Source of the DNA: Chitinophagaceae bacterium
Lineage (GTDB): Bacteria; Bacteroidota; Bacteroidia; Chitinophagales; Chitinophagaceae
DNA: 64,000 nt
Assembly: GCA_023957575.1 (NCBI GenBank)
Contig: JAMLGU010000006.1
Span: forward strand, 124,001 to 188,000
Direction of reading: 5' to 3'
In this document: positions 36,519-45,858 of the stretch, one piece after another
Numbering within the stretch: position 1 is the first letter of the stretch
Layout of the letters: every line of letters starts with the position of its first letter
Notes under the pieces: generated by a model
The model's database searches: none
What the model saw: only the letters and a program-made list of their open reading frames with translations
What the model was told of the DNA's origin: nothing
Made by a program: the position numbers and the translations under genes

Positions 36519-38027
36519 TTGAGCGGAATAAAACAACTGGCAGGGCAAACTATCTGGTACGGATTGAGCAATGTGCTGGCAAAACTCCTGAATTTTTTAC
36601 TCACACCCATTTTGACTTACCTGATGGTGAGCAATAAGGGGTTGGCCGAGTTTGGCGATTTCAGTTTGGTTTACGCCTGGATTGGTGTGGCCAATATTGC
36701 CTTTACGTATGGGCTTGAAACGGGTTATTTTCGTTTTTGTAATGACAAAGCGATAGATGAGCGAAAATTATTTAATACCACATTTGGCTCTCACATTATT
36801 TCAACACTTTTGTTTACAGCTATAATCATTTATTTCAGTCAGCCTATAAGTAACTTTCTTGAAATAGGCCGCTTCCCACAAATAATTACCATTACCGCGC
36901 TTATAATCGGGTTTGATACATTGGCTACTATCCCATTTGCTAAACTCAGGCAGGAAAACAGGCCTCGTAAATATGCGTTTATTAAGGTTTTTGGTATTGT
37001 CATCAATATCAGTCTGGTGATATTTTTTGTTTATGTGGCGCCCACCTATTTCAGTAACTCTGACAATTTCCTGTTTAAAGCAATTTTAAGCCAAAACAGG
37101 GTAACTCTATTGGTTTTGGCTAATCTGATACAGTCTTTGTTTGTGTTTGTACTGTTATTTGCCGAATGGAGCCGGTTTCGTTTTCATCTCAATAAGAAAC
37201 TATGGCAGAAAGTAATGCACTACAGTACGCCGATGATTGTAATCGGCCTTGCCGGAATGGTGAATGAAGTAATGGACAGGCAAATGCTCCTGAGTTTTCT
37301 TCCACATTCCATAGAAGAGAACAAGCAAATTGTAGGTATTTACTCTGCCAATTACAAAATTTCGATATTTATTACCATGTTTATAAATGCCTTTCGCATG
37401 GCTGCAGAACCGTTTTTCTTTAAACAAAAAAATGAAAAAGGCGCACCTTATGTATATGCCAAAGTGATGAAATGGTTTGTAATCACTTTATGTATTGCCT
37501 TCTTGTTTACTGGCCTTTATCTGCACTTATGGAAATACATGATTGGTAGCGAATATCGTGTCGGCTTATTTATCGTGCCAATTCTTTTAATGGCAAATGT
37601 GTTTTTGGGTATTTATTATAATCTTTCGGTGTGGTACAAAATAACCGATAAAATGTATTGGGGAATTATCATTACTGTAATTGGCGCTGTTATAACGTTG
37701 ATTGGCAATTATATTTTTATTCCCAAATATGAAATGCTGGCCGGAGCAACGGTTACTATGGTTTGTTATGGTACAATGGTGGTGGTTGCTTATCTGGTGG
37801 GGCAAAAATATTATCGGATTCCTTATGCCTGGAAAAAGCTGACGGCTTACATCGTAATCATGCTTTTTGTTTTTTGGCTGAACAATACAATCGCAGATTA
37901 CTTCTCCGGGTTTTGGCTAAAAACAGTAATTGCCACAATTTTTATGCTGGGGTTTATTGCTTTTATAGCAGGCGTGGAAAAGCATGAATTGAAAAACTTG
38001 CCTATTCTGAACAAATTTCTAAAATAA
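36519..38027 (+). CDS. Polysaccharide biosynthesis flippase (oligosaccharide exporter, MVF/Wzx-like)
   Basis: Integral inner-membrane protein of about 502 residues with some 12-14 hydrophobic segments, starting with the family's GIKQLAGQTIWYGLSNVLAKLLNFLLTPI. It probably flips lipid-linked glycans across the membrane. The TTG at 36519 (MSGIKQLAGQT) is chosen since homologues of this group begin with that motif and the -7 box at 36494-36501 would lie inside the longer frame that opens at TTG 36480. No glycosyltransferases are adjacent, so its substrate is unknown. Confidence 0.85.
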   Translation: MSGIKQLAGQTIWYGLSNVLAKLLNFLLTPILTYLMVSNKGLAEFGDFSLVYAWIGVANIAFTYGLETGYFRFCNDKAIDERKLFNTTFGSHIISTLLFTAIIIYFSQPISNFLEIGRFPQIITITALIIGFDTLATIPFAKLRQENRPRKYAFIKVFGIVINISLVIFFVYVAPTYFSNSDNFLFKAILSQNRVTLLVLANLIQSLFVFVLLFAEWSRFRFHLNKKLWQKVMHYSTPMIVIGLAGMVNEVMDRQMLLSFLPHSIEENKQIVGIYSANYKISIFITMFINAFRMAAEPFFFKQKNEKGAPYVYAKVMKWFVITLCIAFLFTGLYLHLWKYMIGSEYRVGLFIVPILLMANVFLGIYYNLSVWYKITDKMYWGIIITVIGAVITLIGNYIFIPKYEMLAGATVTMVCYGTMVVVAYLVGQKYYRIPYAWKKLTAYIVIMLFVFWLNNTIADYFSGFWLKTVIATIFMLGFIAFIAGVEKHELKNLPILNKFLK

Positions 38028-38103
38028 TATTTCTTCAAATATGGGATGATGTGTCGAAGTTAATCACTCGGTTTTCAAAAATATTTCCCTACCGAAATTA
38101 CTT

Positions 38104-38748
38104 TTAGTCTGCCTGCACAAATGGATTATTTTTCTTTTCAAACCCAATGCTGGTGCCACCTCCGTGCCCGGGATATACTTTTGTAGTATCTGGCAAAACG
38201 TACAGTTGAGTTTTTATGGAGCGCTCCAATGTGTCAAAATCGCCACCGGGTAAATCGGTACGGCCAATGCTGCCGCTAAACAACACGTCGCCACTGATTA
38301 AAAAACCGCCTTTTTCATTGTAAAAAGAAATACTGCCCGGAGAATGACCCGGCGTGAACAAGACCTTCAACTCATCATCACCTATTTTTATGATATCGTT
38401 TTCCTTTAAAAAGACCATTTCGTCTGTATAGTTATCAAAAGGCAGCCCATACAATTCAGCAGATTTAGGCGCAAAACTCAAAACGTTTTTTTCAGTTTCA
38501 TGTATAAACAGCGGCAATCCCCAGGTTTCACTTACAAATTTGTTTCCAAATACATGGTCCAGATGGCAATGTGTATTTAACAAATAAATGGGAGATAAAT
38601 TTTTCTCCTCAATAAAATTTTTCAGAATTTGTCTTTCCGCTTCGTAGTAACAACCCGGATCTATGATGCAGCATTGCCCGGTTTCATTGTACAAGATATA
38701 TGTATTTTCCATAATGGGATTAAACTCAAAAAATTTTACTGTCAGCAT
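38104..38748 (-). CDS. MBL-fold metallo-hydrolase (glyoxalase II-like)
   Basis: Metallo-beta-lactamase-fold hydrolase of 214 residues with the metal motif THCHLDH (near 58-64), further ligands in FTPGHSPGSISFY and SGDVLFSGSIGRTDLPGG, and PGHGGGTS at the C-terminus. The size and the GRTDLPGG motif are those of the YcbL/GloB2 group, which can hydrolyse S-lactoylglutathione or related thioesters. Glutathione use by this organism is unknown, so the substrate is left open. A -7 box TATCTTTG on the - strand at 38781-38788 precedes it. Confidence 0.92.
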   Translation of the reverse strand: MLTVKFFEFNPIMENTYILYNETGQCCIIDPGCYYEAERQILKNFIEEKNLSPIYLLNTHCHLDHVFGNKFVSETWGLPLFIHETEKNVLSFAPKSAELYGLPFDNYTDEMVFLKENDIIKIGDDELKVLFTPGHSPGSISFYNEKGGFLISGDVLFSGSIGRTDLPGGDFDTLERSIKTQLYVLPDTTKVYPGHGGGTSIGFEKKNNPFVQAD

Positions 38749-38835
38749 ATATTTCTTATTAAAAAGTGAATTATTTTCGACAAAGATATTTTATAACTAT
38801 CAACATTAAAAAACTACCTTAGATTTGCGTAGCAA

Positions 38836-41301
38836 ATGAAAACTTTAAGGCTGATATTAATCCTGCCCCTGATGCTGTATTTGAATGCATTTGGTCAGAA
38901 ATCTATACGTGGATTTGTAAAAGATGCCCACAGTGAAGAACCTGTTCCCTTTGCCTCGGTAATGTTTAAGAATACTTCAATCGGTGTTCTTTCAGACTCG
39001 GCAGGATTTTTTGGGTTTCAAACCGATTACTGGCCATCTGATACTCTTATAATCACCAGAGTTGGTTTTCAACCTTTTTTTCTAACATTGGAAAAGGGAA
39101 AAAATAGTTATGAAGTAACGATTCCTATGGAGAGAGGCACATTAAATGAAGAGGTGGTGGTAAAGGTAAAAATTGATAAAGGTCTTTGGCTGTGGAAAAA
39201 AATTGTACAGCATAAGCCGGAAAATAATCGCTACAAATTTGATAATTTTTCTTATGAGCTATATAACAAACTGGAGATTGATTTAAAAAACTTCAAAAGT
39301 TTGGAAAGAGTGTCCAGTATCAAACCGTTTAAGCCGATAAACGACCTGATTAATCAAAATATTGATACCTCCGAGGGGTTAAGATTATTGCCAGCCTATC
39401 TCACCGAAACAATCTCAGATTATTATTATCAAAAAAAACCTTTGAAGCGAAGAGAGGAAATTAAGGCAGTGAACACGAATGGCGTGAAGAATGAGAGTAT
39501 GGTTAAGTTTCTCGGAGGAATGGATCAGGTGGTCAATGTGTATAACAATTACATTCCGGTTTTTACAAAAGAATTTATAAGCCCTATTAGTGATAATGGC
39601 GATTTTTACTATAAATATTATGTAACCGATACTGTCAAAATAGGCGATCAAAAGTTTTATCGTTTGTTGTTTACACCCCGTCGCAAAGGCATGAATACCT
39701 TTGAGGGAGATTGCTGGGTGCATTTAGGTAGCTTCGCCATTCAGAAAGCAAACCTTTCATTAGACAAAACTGCTGATATCAATTTTATGGAGAAATTCAG
39801 TTTTGTACAGGAATTCAAAATGTTGCCGGACAGCAACTGGTTTGTTTCGCGCGAAAAAATAATAGTGGATGTAGCGCCCATTGGTAATAAAACACCGGGT
39901 GTGATTGGCCGCAAATCGAGCACGTACAAAAACATTATTGTAAATGATAGTTCTGTTACAAACAGGTTAATGCTTAACAAAGTGCAAGAAGAAGTGGTTA
40001 CTCTTGCAGGCGCAATGGAAAAGCCAAAGAACTATTGGGATACAGCCCGCCATGAAGGATTGAGCAAGACTGAAAAGGGTATTATAAAAATGATTGACAC
40101 ACTGATTAATACGCCATCTTACCAAAAAATTACTAAGCAGGTAGTTTTTTTGACTACCGGATATGTAGATGTGGGTAATGTACAGTTGGGATCGGCGTTC
40201 AACTGGTTTTCGGGCAATGCCTGGGAGGGTTTTCGCACCCGGTTTGATGTAGCCAGCAATACCGGTTTTAATAGGAAGCTAAGGTATCACGCCTACCTTG
40301 CTTATGGTTTCAGCGATAAAAAATTTAAAGGACAGGGCGAACTTTTTTACCTGCCCAAAAAAGACCCCAGACAATATTGGCATTTAGGCTATAGAAACGA
40401 TCTGGATTTTGGACAGAATTATTATGGCGAAATATCACAGGATAATATTTTTACATTCGCTATTCGTAAACCTAATATTCCCAAAAAATATATAAATCTT
40501 GAAAAAATTGATTTTGAATTTTTTAATGAGTTGAGAAGCGGATTTTCAACGCTTTTATCCATCAATAACGAACAATACAGGCCGTTGTCCAATTTAATTC
40601 CGGCAGATTCTTTTGGAGTAGGATTGAATAAATTGGTTTCTACCGAACTGTCGTTAAGGCTTCGGTTTGCCTATCAGGAAAAGTTTATTGAGTCGCAATT
40701 TTACCGCACCAGCCTCGGCAGCCCTTTCCCGATTGTGGAAGCTACCGTTTCGAAAGCGGTATCAGGATTTTTGGGCAGCAGATATAATTATACAAAATTG
40801 TTGGCAAGCATTTCGGACCATATCAAAACACCGCCATTTGGTTCATTGTCATTTCAGTTATATGCCGGTGGCACTTATGGCAAGGCGCCTTATACATTTC
40901 TGGATATTGCGCCCGGAAACGAATTGTATTATTACAATAAATATGCTTTCAATATGATGAACCGATATGAGTTTGTGCATGATCGGTTTGCAGGCATTAA
41001 TTACGAGCACAATATTGGTAATGGAATTTTCAGGTTAGCGCCCAAGCTAAAGATGCGCCAGTTTTATACGGTAAAGGCTTTGTGGGGCTCGCTTACCGAT
41101 GCGAATAGAAAATTGAATTTCAAAGAAGGCCATAATTTTCAATCGCTTGACGGAAGAACTTATTTGGAAGTGGGCACAGGCGTTGATAATATTCTGCGGT
41201 TTTTGAGGGTTGATTTTATCTGGAGGCTGTTGCCTAAGTCGGAACTAAAAAGCACAACAAAAAATTTCGGAATATTTGGCAGTGTAAGGTTTAATTTCTA
41301 A
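38836..41301 (+). CDS. DUF5686 outer-membrane protein with carboxypeptidase-like regulatory domain
   Basis: 821 residues: signal peptide 1-20 (ends AFGQ), regulatory-like beta-sandwich (about 22-105, SIRGFVKDAHSEEPVPFASV), then the DUF5686 region and a C-terminal beta-barrel-like stretch ending GIFGSVRFNF. Members of this family are widespread, conserved Bacteroidota outer-membrane proteins; their role is not settled. The SusC-type plug and TonB box are absent, which separates it from transporters. TAGATTTG at 38820-38827 may be the -7 box, 8 bp before the ATG, again leaving almost no leader. Confidence 0.88.
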   Translation: MKTLRLILILPLMLYLNAFGQKSIRGFVKDAHSEEPVPFASVMFKNTSIGVLSDSAGFFGFQTDYWPSDTLIITRVGFQPFFLTLEKGKNSYEVTIPMERGTLNEEVVVKVKIDKGLWLWKKIVQHKPENNRYKFDNFSYELYNKLEIDLKNFKSLERVSSIKPFKPINDLINQNIDTSEGLRLLPAYLTETISDYYYQKKPLKRREEIKAVNTNGVKNESMVKFLGGMDQVVNVYNNYIPVFTKEFISPISDNGDFYYKYYVTDTVKIGDQKFYRLLFTPRRKGMNTFEGDCWVHLGSFAIQKANLSLDKTADINFMEKFSFVQEFKMLPDSNWFVSREKIIVDVAPIGNKTPGVIGRKSSTYKNIIVNDSSVTNRLMLNKVQEEVVTLAGAMEKPKNYWDTARHEGLSKTEKGIIKMIDTLINTPSYQKITKQVVFLTTGYVDVGNVQLGSAFNWFSGNAWEGFRTRFDVASNTGFNRKLRYHAYLAYGFSDKKFKGQGELFYLPKKDPRQYWHLGYRNDLDFGQNYYGEISQDNIFTFAIRKPNIPKKYINLEKIDFEFFNELRSGFSTLLSINNEQYRPLSNLIPADSFGVGLNKLVSTELSLRLRFAYQEKFIESQFYRTSLGSPFPIVEATVSKAVSGFLGSRYNYTKLLASISDHIKTPPFGSLSFQLYAGGTYGKAPYTFLDIAPGNELYYYNKYAFNMMNRYEFVHDRFAGINYEHNIGNGIFRLAPKLKMRQFYTVKALWGSLTDANRKLNFKEGHNFQSLDGRTYLEVGTGVDNILRFLRVDFIWRLLPKSELKSTTKNFGIFGSVRFNF

Positions 41302-41348
41302 TATCTTGCCAAAGATTAATCTACTTATTATTTCAATTACGATTTGTT

Positions 41349-44300
41349 ATGTCATTTATCAAAAAAAAATTAGAAGAAAAGTTCAAGGAAGCATATACCG
41401 GATTAAATGAAAATCAAAAGAATGCTGTTGATGCCATAGATGGTCCGATAATGGTAATAGCAGGGCCGGGAACGGGTAAAACCCAAATTCTGGCGGTTCG
41501 TGTGGGTAAGATATTGCTTGAAACCGATGCATTGCCCGAAAATATCTTGTGCCTCACCTACACCGATGCGGGAGCAGTAGCCATGCGAAAAAGGCTTCAG
41601 GAGTTTATTGGCGCCGAAGCCTATAAGGTAAATATCCATACATTTCATTCCTTTTGTAACGATGTGATTCAGGAAAATTTGTATCTTTTTGAGAAAACAG
41701 CATTAGACCCCGTATCAGATTTGGAGCGAATCGGTTTTTATAAAGAATTGATTGATGCATTTCCCAAAAATCATCCGTTGAAACGATTTAGAGGAGATGT
41801 GTATTTTGATAGAGAAAATCTGGAAAAGTTATTTTCCAACATGAAAAAGGAGGATTGGATGCCTGATTTTATCAATGAAAGAATAAATGAGCGATTAGAA
41901 AACCTTAAACATGATGAAAAATTAATTTATAAAACAAAAAGGGAAGGCCAATGGAAAAAGGGTGATTTAATGCCCAAGTATTACGAGGAGGTAGCGCGCA
42001 TGGAAAAACTACGCGCTGCCGTAAATGAGTTTGATAATTTTCAAAATCTGATGCGAAAAAATAATCGATACGATTTTGACGATATGATAATCTGGGTGAT
42101 AAAAGCCTTTAAAGAAAATAAAAATTTATTGGCCGATTATCAGGAAAGATATCAGTATATTTTGGTTGATGAATTTCAGGATACCAGTGGGGCGCAAAAC
42201 CAAATTGTGCAGTTGCTAATCAGCTATTGGGATAAGCCCAATATATTTGTGGTGGGAGATGACGACCAGAGTATATATCGCTTTCAGGGAGCCAATATGG
42301 GAAACATGCTCGACTTTGCAAAGCATTATGAAAATGAGTTGAAAACGGTAGTACTTACTGAAAATTATCGTAGTACACAGCCTATTCTGGATGTTTCAAA
42401 ATCAGTAATTGAAAATAATGAGGAGCGTTTGGTAAAGCAAATTAAAGGTTTGAGCAAAGATTTGAAGGCCGCCAATACAAATATCAACCAACTGAAAAAC
42501 TATCCCGAAATAATTGCATACAACAGTATTGTCGAAGAAAGGATGGATATTGTATTGAAAATAGAGGAGCTGATTAAAAATGGAGTTGCTCCCGGAAAAA
42601 TAGCAGTTATTTACCGGCAAAATGATTATGGTGAAGAACTTGCGAGGTACTTTAATTTGAGAAATATACCTTTTTACAGTAAACGAAATATCGACCTCCT
42701 GAATGACCCTTTTATCAATAAAATAAAATCTATTCTTAGTTATATTAATGCAGAGTTAGATATTCCTTATGGTGGCGATGGTTTATTATTTGAAATTCTG
42801 CATTATGATTTTTATAAAATACCTCCGATAGAAATTGCCAAAACTGCTGTAGAAGTAAATAGTATGAAGCGCAAAAAGGAAGGAGTTTCTATTCGAAGCT
42901 TGTTATCAGACCAGGCCAATGCTCCTGCTAAAGATTTGTTTGATCAGGGCATGCACCCCGAATTAAAAAAGGCGGTAATAGCCCTGGAAGGCCTTATTGC
43001 AGAAGCGCCCAACGTTACAGTACAGCAATTGCTTACAAGTGTGATACAGAAAGCAGGTATATTGCAATATGTATTAAACCACCCGCAAAAGATTGAGCTG
43101 ATGCAATATCTGACCGGCTTTTTTGATTTAGTGAAAGAAGAAAACCGCCGAAAACCGCTCCTTGAGCTTCAGGGGTTGATGAATCTCTTTGATTTAATGG
43201 AGAACGAAAAAATCAAGTTGCCTTTAATTAAAACCATTGGTAATGAAAAGGGGGTGAACCTATTGACCGTACATGGAAGTAAAGGATTGGAATTTGAACA
43301 CGTATTTCTGGCAGGCACCTTTTCTAAAGTGTGGGAGAAGAAAAAGAATAACAACAGAGGGTTTAAAATACCAGACACGCAGACAATCTCATCTTCAAAG
43401 CCGAATGAAAAAGATATTGAAGAACTGAGGCGTGGCTTTTATGTAGCGCTTACCAGAGCAGAAAAGTATTTGCATATCTCTTATCCCAAACAAGATAATG
43501 AAGCCAAAGAACTGGAGCCATCTGTGTTTATTGCTGAGATAATGGATAAACATGCCCTCCATATCGAGAATAGAGCGTTGTCAGAAGAACAAATTTTTGA
43601 GTTTCATACAGTTCTTTTTTTGAACCAGAAGCCGGTAATAGAAAGGACTGAGGAGGATTTGGCAGATCGTTTTGTGAAAGATTTTGTAATGAACGTAACG
43701 GCTTTAAATAATTATTTGAAATGCCCGCTCAGCTTTTATTACAACAATCTGATAAGAATACCTTCAGGTAAAAATGAGGCTACCGAATTTGGAAGCGCCG
43801 TTCATTTTGCTTTGCAACAATTATTTGCAAAGATGAAGGCAAATGATGGCAAGTTTGCACCGGTGGAAACTATGATTGGAGACTTCAACTGGTACATGCA
43901 GCGACATAGAGAAAATTTTACAAAAGAGTCTTTCAGCAGAAGGATGGAGCAGGGGTCTGTAATTATTCCGGCTTATTATAATAAATACTTTGATGTCTGG
44001 AATAAGGCAGTGGTAACAGAAATGAATATTAATGTATTGGTTGATGGCATACCCTTGAAAGGTAAATTGGATAAACTTGAGTTTAATGGCGCCGAAGTAA
44101 ATGTAGTGGACTACAAAACCGGTAATGTTGATAATGCAAAAAATAAGCTGGCCGGACCAACCGAAAAAGAACCCAACGGTGGTGATTACTGGCGGCAGGC
44201 TGTTTTTTATAAACTTTTGGTGGATAATTATGATTTGAAAAACTGGCATGCCGTAAGCGCCGAATTCGACTTTATAGAACCTGATTCCAAAAAGGACTTC

Positions 44301-44489
44301 AAAAAGCAGAAATTAGTAATTACGCCAGAGGATATTGAAATTGTGAAAAGTCAAATAAAGGATACATGGCATAAAATACAGAATAAAGACTTCTACACCG
44401 GCTGCGGCAAATCTGATTGTCATTGGTGCAATTTTGTTAAAGATAACAGCTTGTATGTAAGCCTTGAAGAGGCGGATGAAGAAGAATAA
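41349..44489 (+). CDS. UvrD/Rep-family helicase fused to a PD-(D/E)XK nuclease with probable Fe-S cluster
   Basis: 1046-residue DNA repair helicase-nuclease. SF1A motifs: Walker A AGPGTGKTQ (Lys 44), CLTYTDAGAVAMRKRL (Ia), LVDEFQDTSGAQNQI (II), GDDDQSIYRFQGA (III), LTENYRS (IV), LLTVHGSKGLEFEHVF (V) and RRGFYVALTRAEKYLHI (VI). The C-terminus carries a RecB-like nuclease: FGSAVHFALQQL, LKGKLDKLEF and VVDYKTG. A Cys at about 792 (YLKCPLSFYY) plus Cys 1019, 1024 and 1027 (CGKSDCHWC) form the pattern of AddB/Dna2-type Fe-S nucleases. No AddA/RecC-like partner is adjacent. It follows the DUF5686 gene by 47 bp. Confidence 0.9.
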   Translation: MSFIKKKLEEKFKEAYTGLNENQKNAVDAIDGPIMVIAGPGTGKTQILAVRVGKILLETDALPENILCLTYTDAGAVAMRKRLQEFIGAEAYKVNIHTFHSFCNDVIQENLYLFEKTALDPVSDLERIGFYKELIDAFPKNHPLKRFRGDVYFDRENLEKLFSNMKKEDWMPDFINERINERLENLKHDEKLIYKTKREGQWKKGDLMPKYYEEVARMEKLRAAVNEFDNFQNLMRKNNRYDFDDMIIWVIKAFKENKNLLADYQERYQYILVDEFQDTSGAQNQIVQLLISYWDKPNIFVVGDDDQSIYRFQGANMGNMLDFAKHYENELKTVVLTENYRSTQPILDVSKSVIENNEERLVKQIKGLSKDLKAANTNINQLKNYPEIIAYNSIVEERMDIVLKIEELIKNGVAPGKIAVIYRQNDYGEELARYFNLRNIPFYSKRNIDLLNDPFINKIKSILSYINAELDIPYGGDGLLFEILHYDFYKIPPIEIAKTAVEVNSMKRKKEGVSIRSLLSDQANAPAKDLFDQGMHPELKKAVIALEGLIAEAPNVTVQQLLTSVIQKAGILQYVLNHPQKIELMQYLTGFFDLVKEENRRKPLLELQGLMNLFDLMENEKIKLPLIKTIGNEKGVNLLTVHGSKGLEFEHVFLAGTFSKVWEKKKNNNRGFKIPDTQTISSSKPNEKDIEELRRGFYVALTRAEKYLHISYPKQDNEAKELEPSVFIAEIMDKHALHIENRALSEEQIFEFHTVLFLNQKPVIERTEEDLADRFVKDFVMNVTALNNYLKCPLSFYYNNLIRIPSGKNEATEFGSAVHFALQQLFAKMKANDGKFAPVETMIGDFNWYMQRHRENFTKESFSRRMEQGSVIIPAYYNKYFDVWNKAVVTEMNINVLVDGIPLKGKLDKLEFNGAEVNVVDYKTGNVDNAKNKLAGPTEKEPNGGDYWRQAVFYKLLVDNYDLKNWHAVSAEFDFIEPDSKKDFKKQKLVITPEDIEIVKSQIKDTWHKIQNKDFYTGCGKSDCHWCNFVKDNSLYVSLEEADEEE

Positions 44490-44590
44490 ATAAATCAGTT
44501 TCATCACCCTCTTGATTTTTGTGAAATTAATTTTTTAGTATCGTATTCTAAATAAATAATGCGTCTTACCTTTATACAAATATTAAAATC

Positions 44591-45076
44591 ATGCTAAAGA
44601 AAATTCTTATTATTTTGATAATTGTTTTAATCGGCGTTCAGTTTATACGTCCTTCAAAAAACCTAACAACTGAACCACAGCCTAACAGCGCAGATCATCT
44701 TTTCCCGATGTCGGAAAACCTGAAAACGGTGATGCAGAAGGCATGTCTGGATTGCCACAGCAACAATACCCAATATCCCTGGTATAACAATATTCAACCT
44801 GTTGCCTTTTGGATGCAATTGCATGTGAACAAGGGTAAGAAAAAACTGAACTTAGATGAGTTTACCAATATGCCCTTACGCAGGCAATATCATAAATTGG
44901 AAGAAATAGCCGAAGAAGTAAAAGAAGGGGGAATGCCGCTTCCTTCTTACACCTGGACGCATAAAGACGCTGTTCTGACCGAGGCAGAAAAAAATGAAAT
45001 TTTCGCGTGGACAGATTCTGCCAAAGCAGTTATGGAAAGAACATATCCAAAAGACAGCCTGATTAGAAAAAAATAA
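44591..45076 (+). CDS. Heme-binding-domain protein (c-type, CxxCH), membrane anchored
   Basis: 161 residues: one N-terminal transmembrane or signal segment (about 3-20), then a haem_bd-type domain with one CLDCH heme attachment motif (CxxCH) followed by SNNTQYPWYNNIQPVAFWM, and MPLPSYTWTHKDAVLT with a likely distal Met. Such proteins are abundant in Bacteroidota periplasm and are thought to carry or bind heme; an electron-transfer partner is not obvious here. TACCTTTA at about 44569-44576 could be its -7 box. Confidence 0.88.
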   Translation: MLKKILIILIIVLIGVQFIRPSKNLTTEPQPNSADHLFPMSENLKTVMQKACLDCHSNNTQYPWYNNIQPVAFWMQLHVNKGKKKLNLDEFTNMPLRRQYHKLEEIAEEVKEGGMPLPSYTWTHKDAVLTEAEKNEIFAWTDSAKAVMERTYPKDSLIRKK

Positions 45077-45131
45077 AACTGAATCTGCTTATCAAAGTCT
45101 GGAATACATCTTTTAGTAAAGCTGTCTAACC

Positions 45132-45680
45132 TTATTTCTTTTCGGTTGACGGCGGTGATAGCAGGTCGTTTGTCTCCTTGATAACCGATTTCAGATAAAA
45201 ATCAATATTGAAAGAGTTATTCACTTTTTTGCCCGGTGCATTGATGATTGCTTCCAATTGTGCACTAATCTTTTGAATGGATTCGGCACTTTGGTCGGGG
45301 ACGAAAGTAATTACCTTTTTGCCGGTAGTGGTTACATAATCAAGCCGGGAAATGGGTCCACTGTATTTGGAGTTATCGCCGGCGGGCAAATATGCTGATT
45401 TTAAAGAAGCATCTGCAATGAAAGTATTCAGTGCGTCAAAAAAAGCTGTATCAATAAATCCGTAATAGTAGCTGGCGCTGTCGCCGCTTCTCATGATGAT
45501 TTTATAATCTCCGGCTTTAGTTATTTCTATGTAATGGTTCAGCCGTAGGCCCACGCTATCGCTGGTGTTGTTCCAATGATAGGATAAGTATTTAAAAGTT
45601 CCCGGTAATTGCTTTGTTTCCCGGTTTCCACCACAACTTATTAGTATCAGCAATAACAGAAAAAAAGATATTTGTTTCAT
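45132..45680 (-). CDS. Lipoprotein of unknown function
   Basis: About 182 residues with signal peptide and lipobox LILISC, mature CGGNRETKQLPG. No family recognised; the remainder alternates beta-strand-like segments (FKYLSYHWNNTS, NHYIEITKAGDYKIIM) and a C-terminal helix (SAESIQKISAQLEAIIN). ATG at 45680 (MKQISFF) is chosen because it starts the signal peptide; the longer frame to 45824 adds 48 residues without a leader. Convergent with the heme-binding gene. Confidence 0.75.
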   Translation of the reverse strand: MKQISFFLLLLILISCGGNRETKQLPGTFKYLSYHWNNTSDSVGLRLNHYIEITKAGDYKIIMRSGDSASYYYGFIDTAFFDALNTFIADASLKSAYLPAGDNSKYSGPISRLDYVTTTGKKVITFVPDQSAESIQKISAQLEAIINAPGKKVNNSFNIDFYLKSVIKETNDLLSPPSTEKK

Positions 45681-45858
45681 TTGTATTTTTTGTTTTGTAA
45701 ATTTAACTGATAGTTGTGAATATTGGCGATAAAAAAAACACCTCAAAAAATTAACCGGCATCGCTGAATTTATGTTGAGCATTGCCGTAGTCCACCTGAT
45801 TACTAAAAACGTCAAAACATTCAACGTCGGGGCTTTATTAGTCGTTTCACATCAGTTT

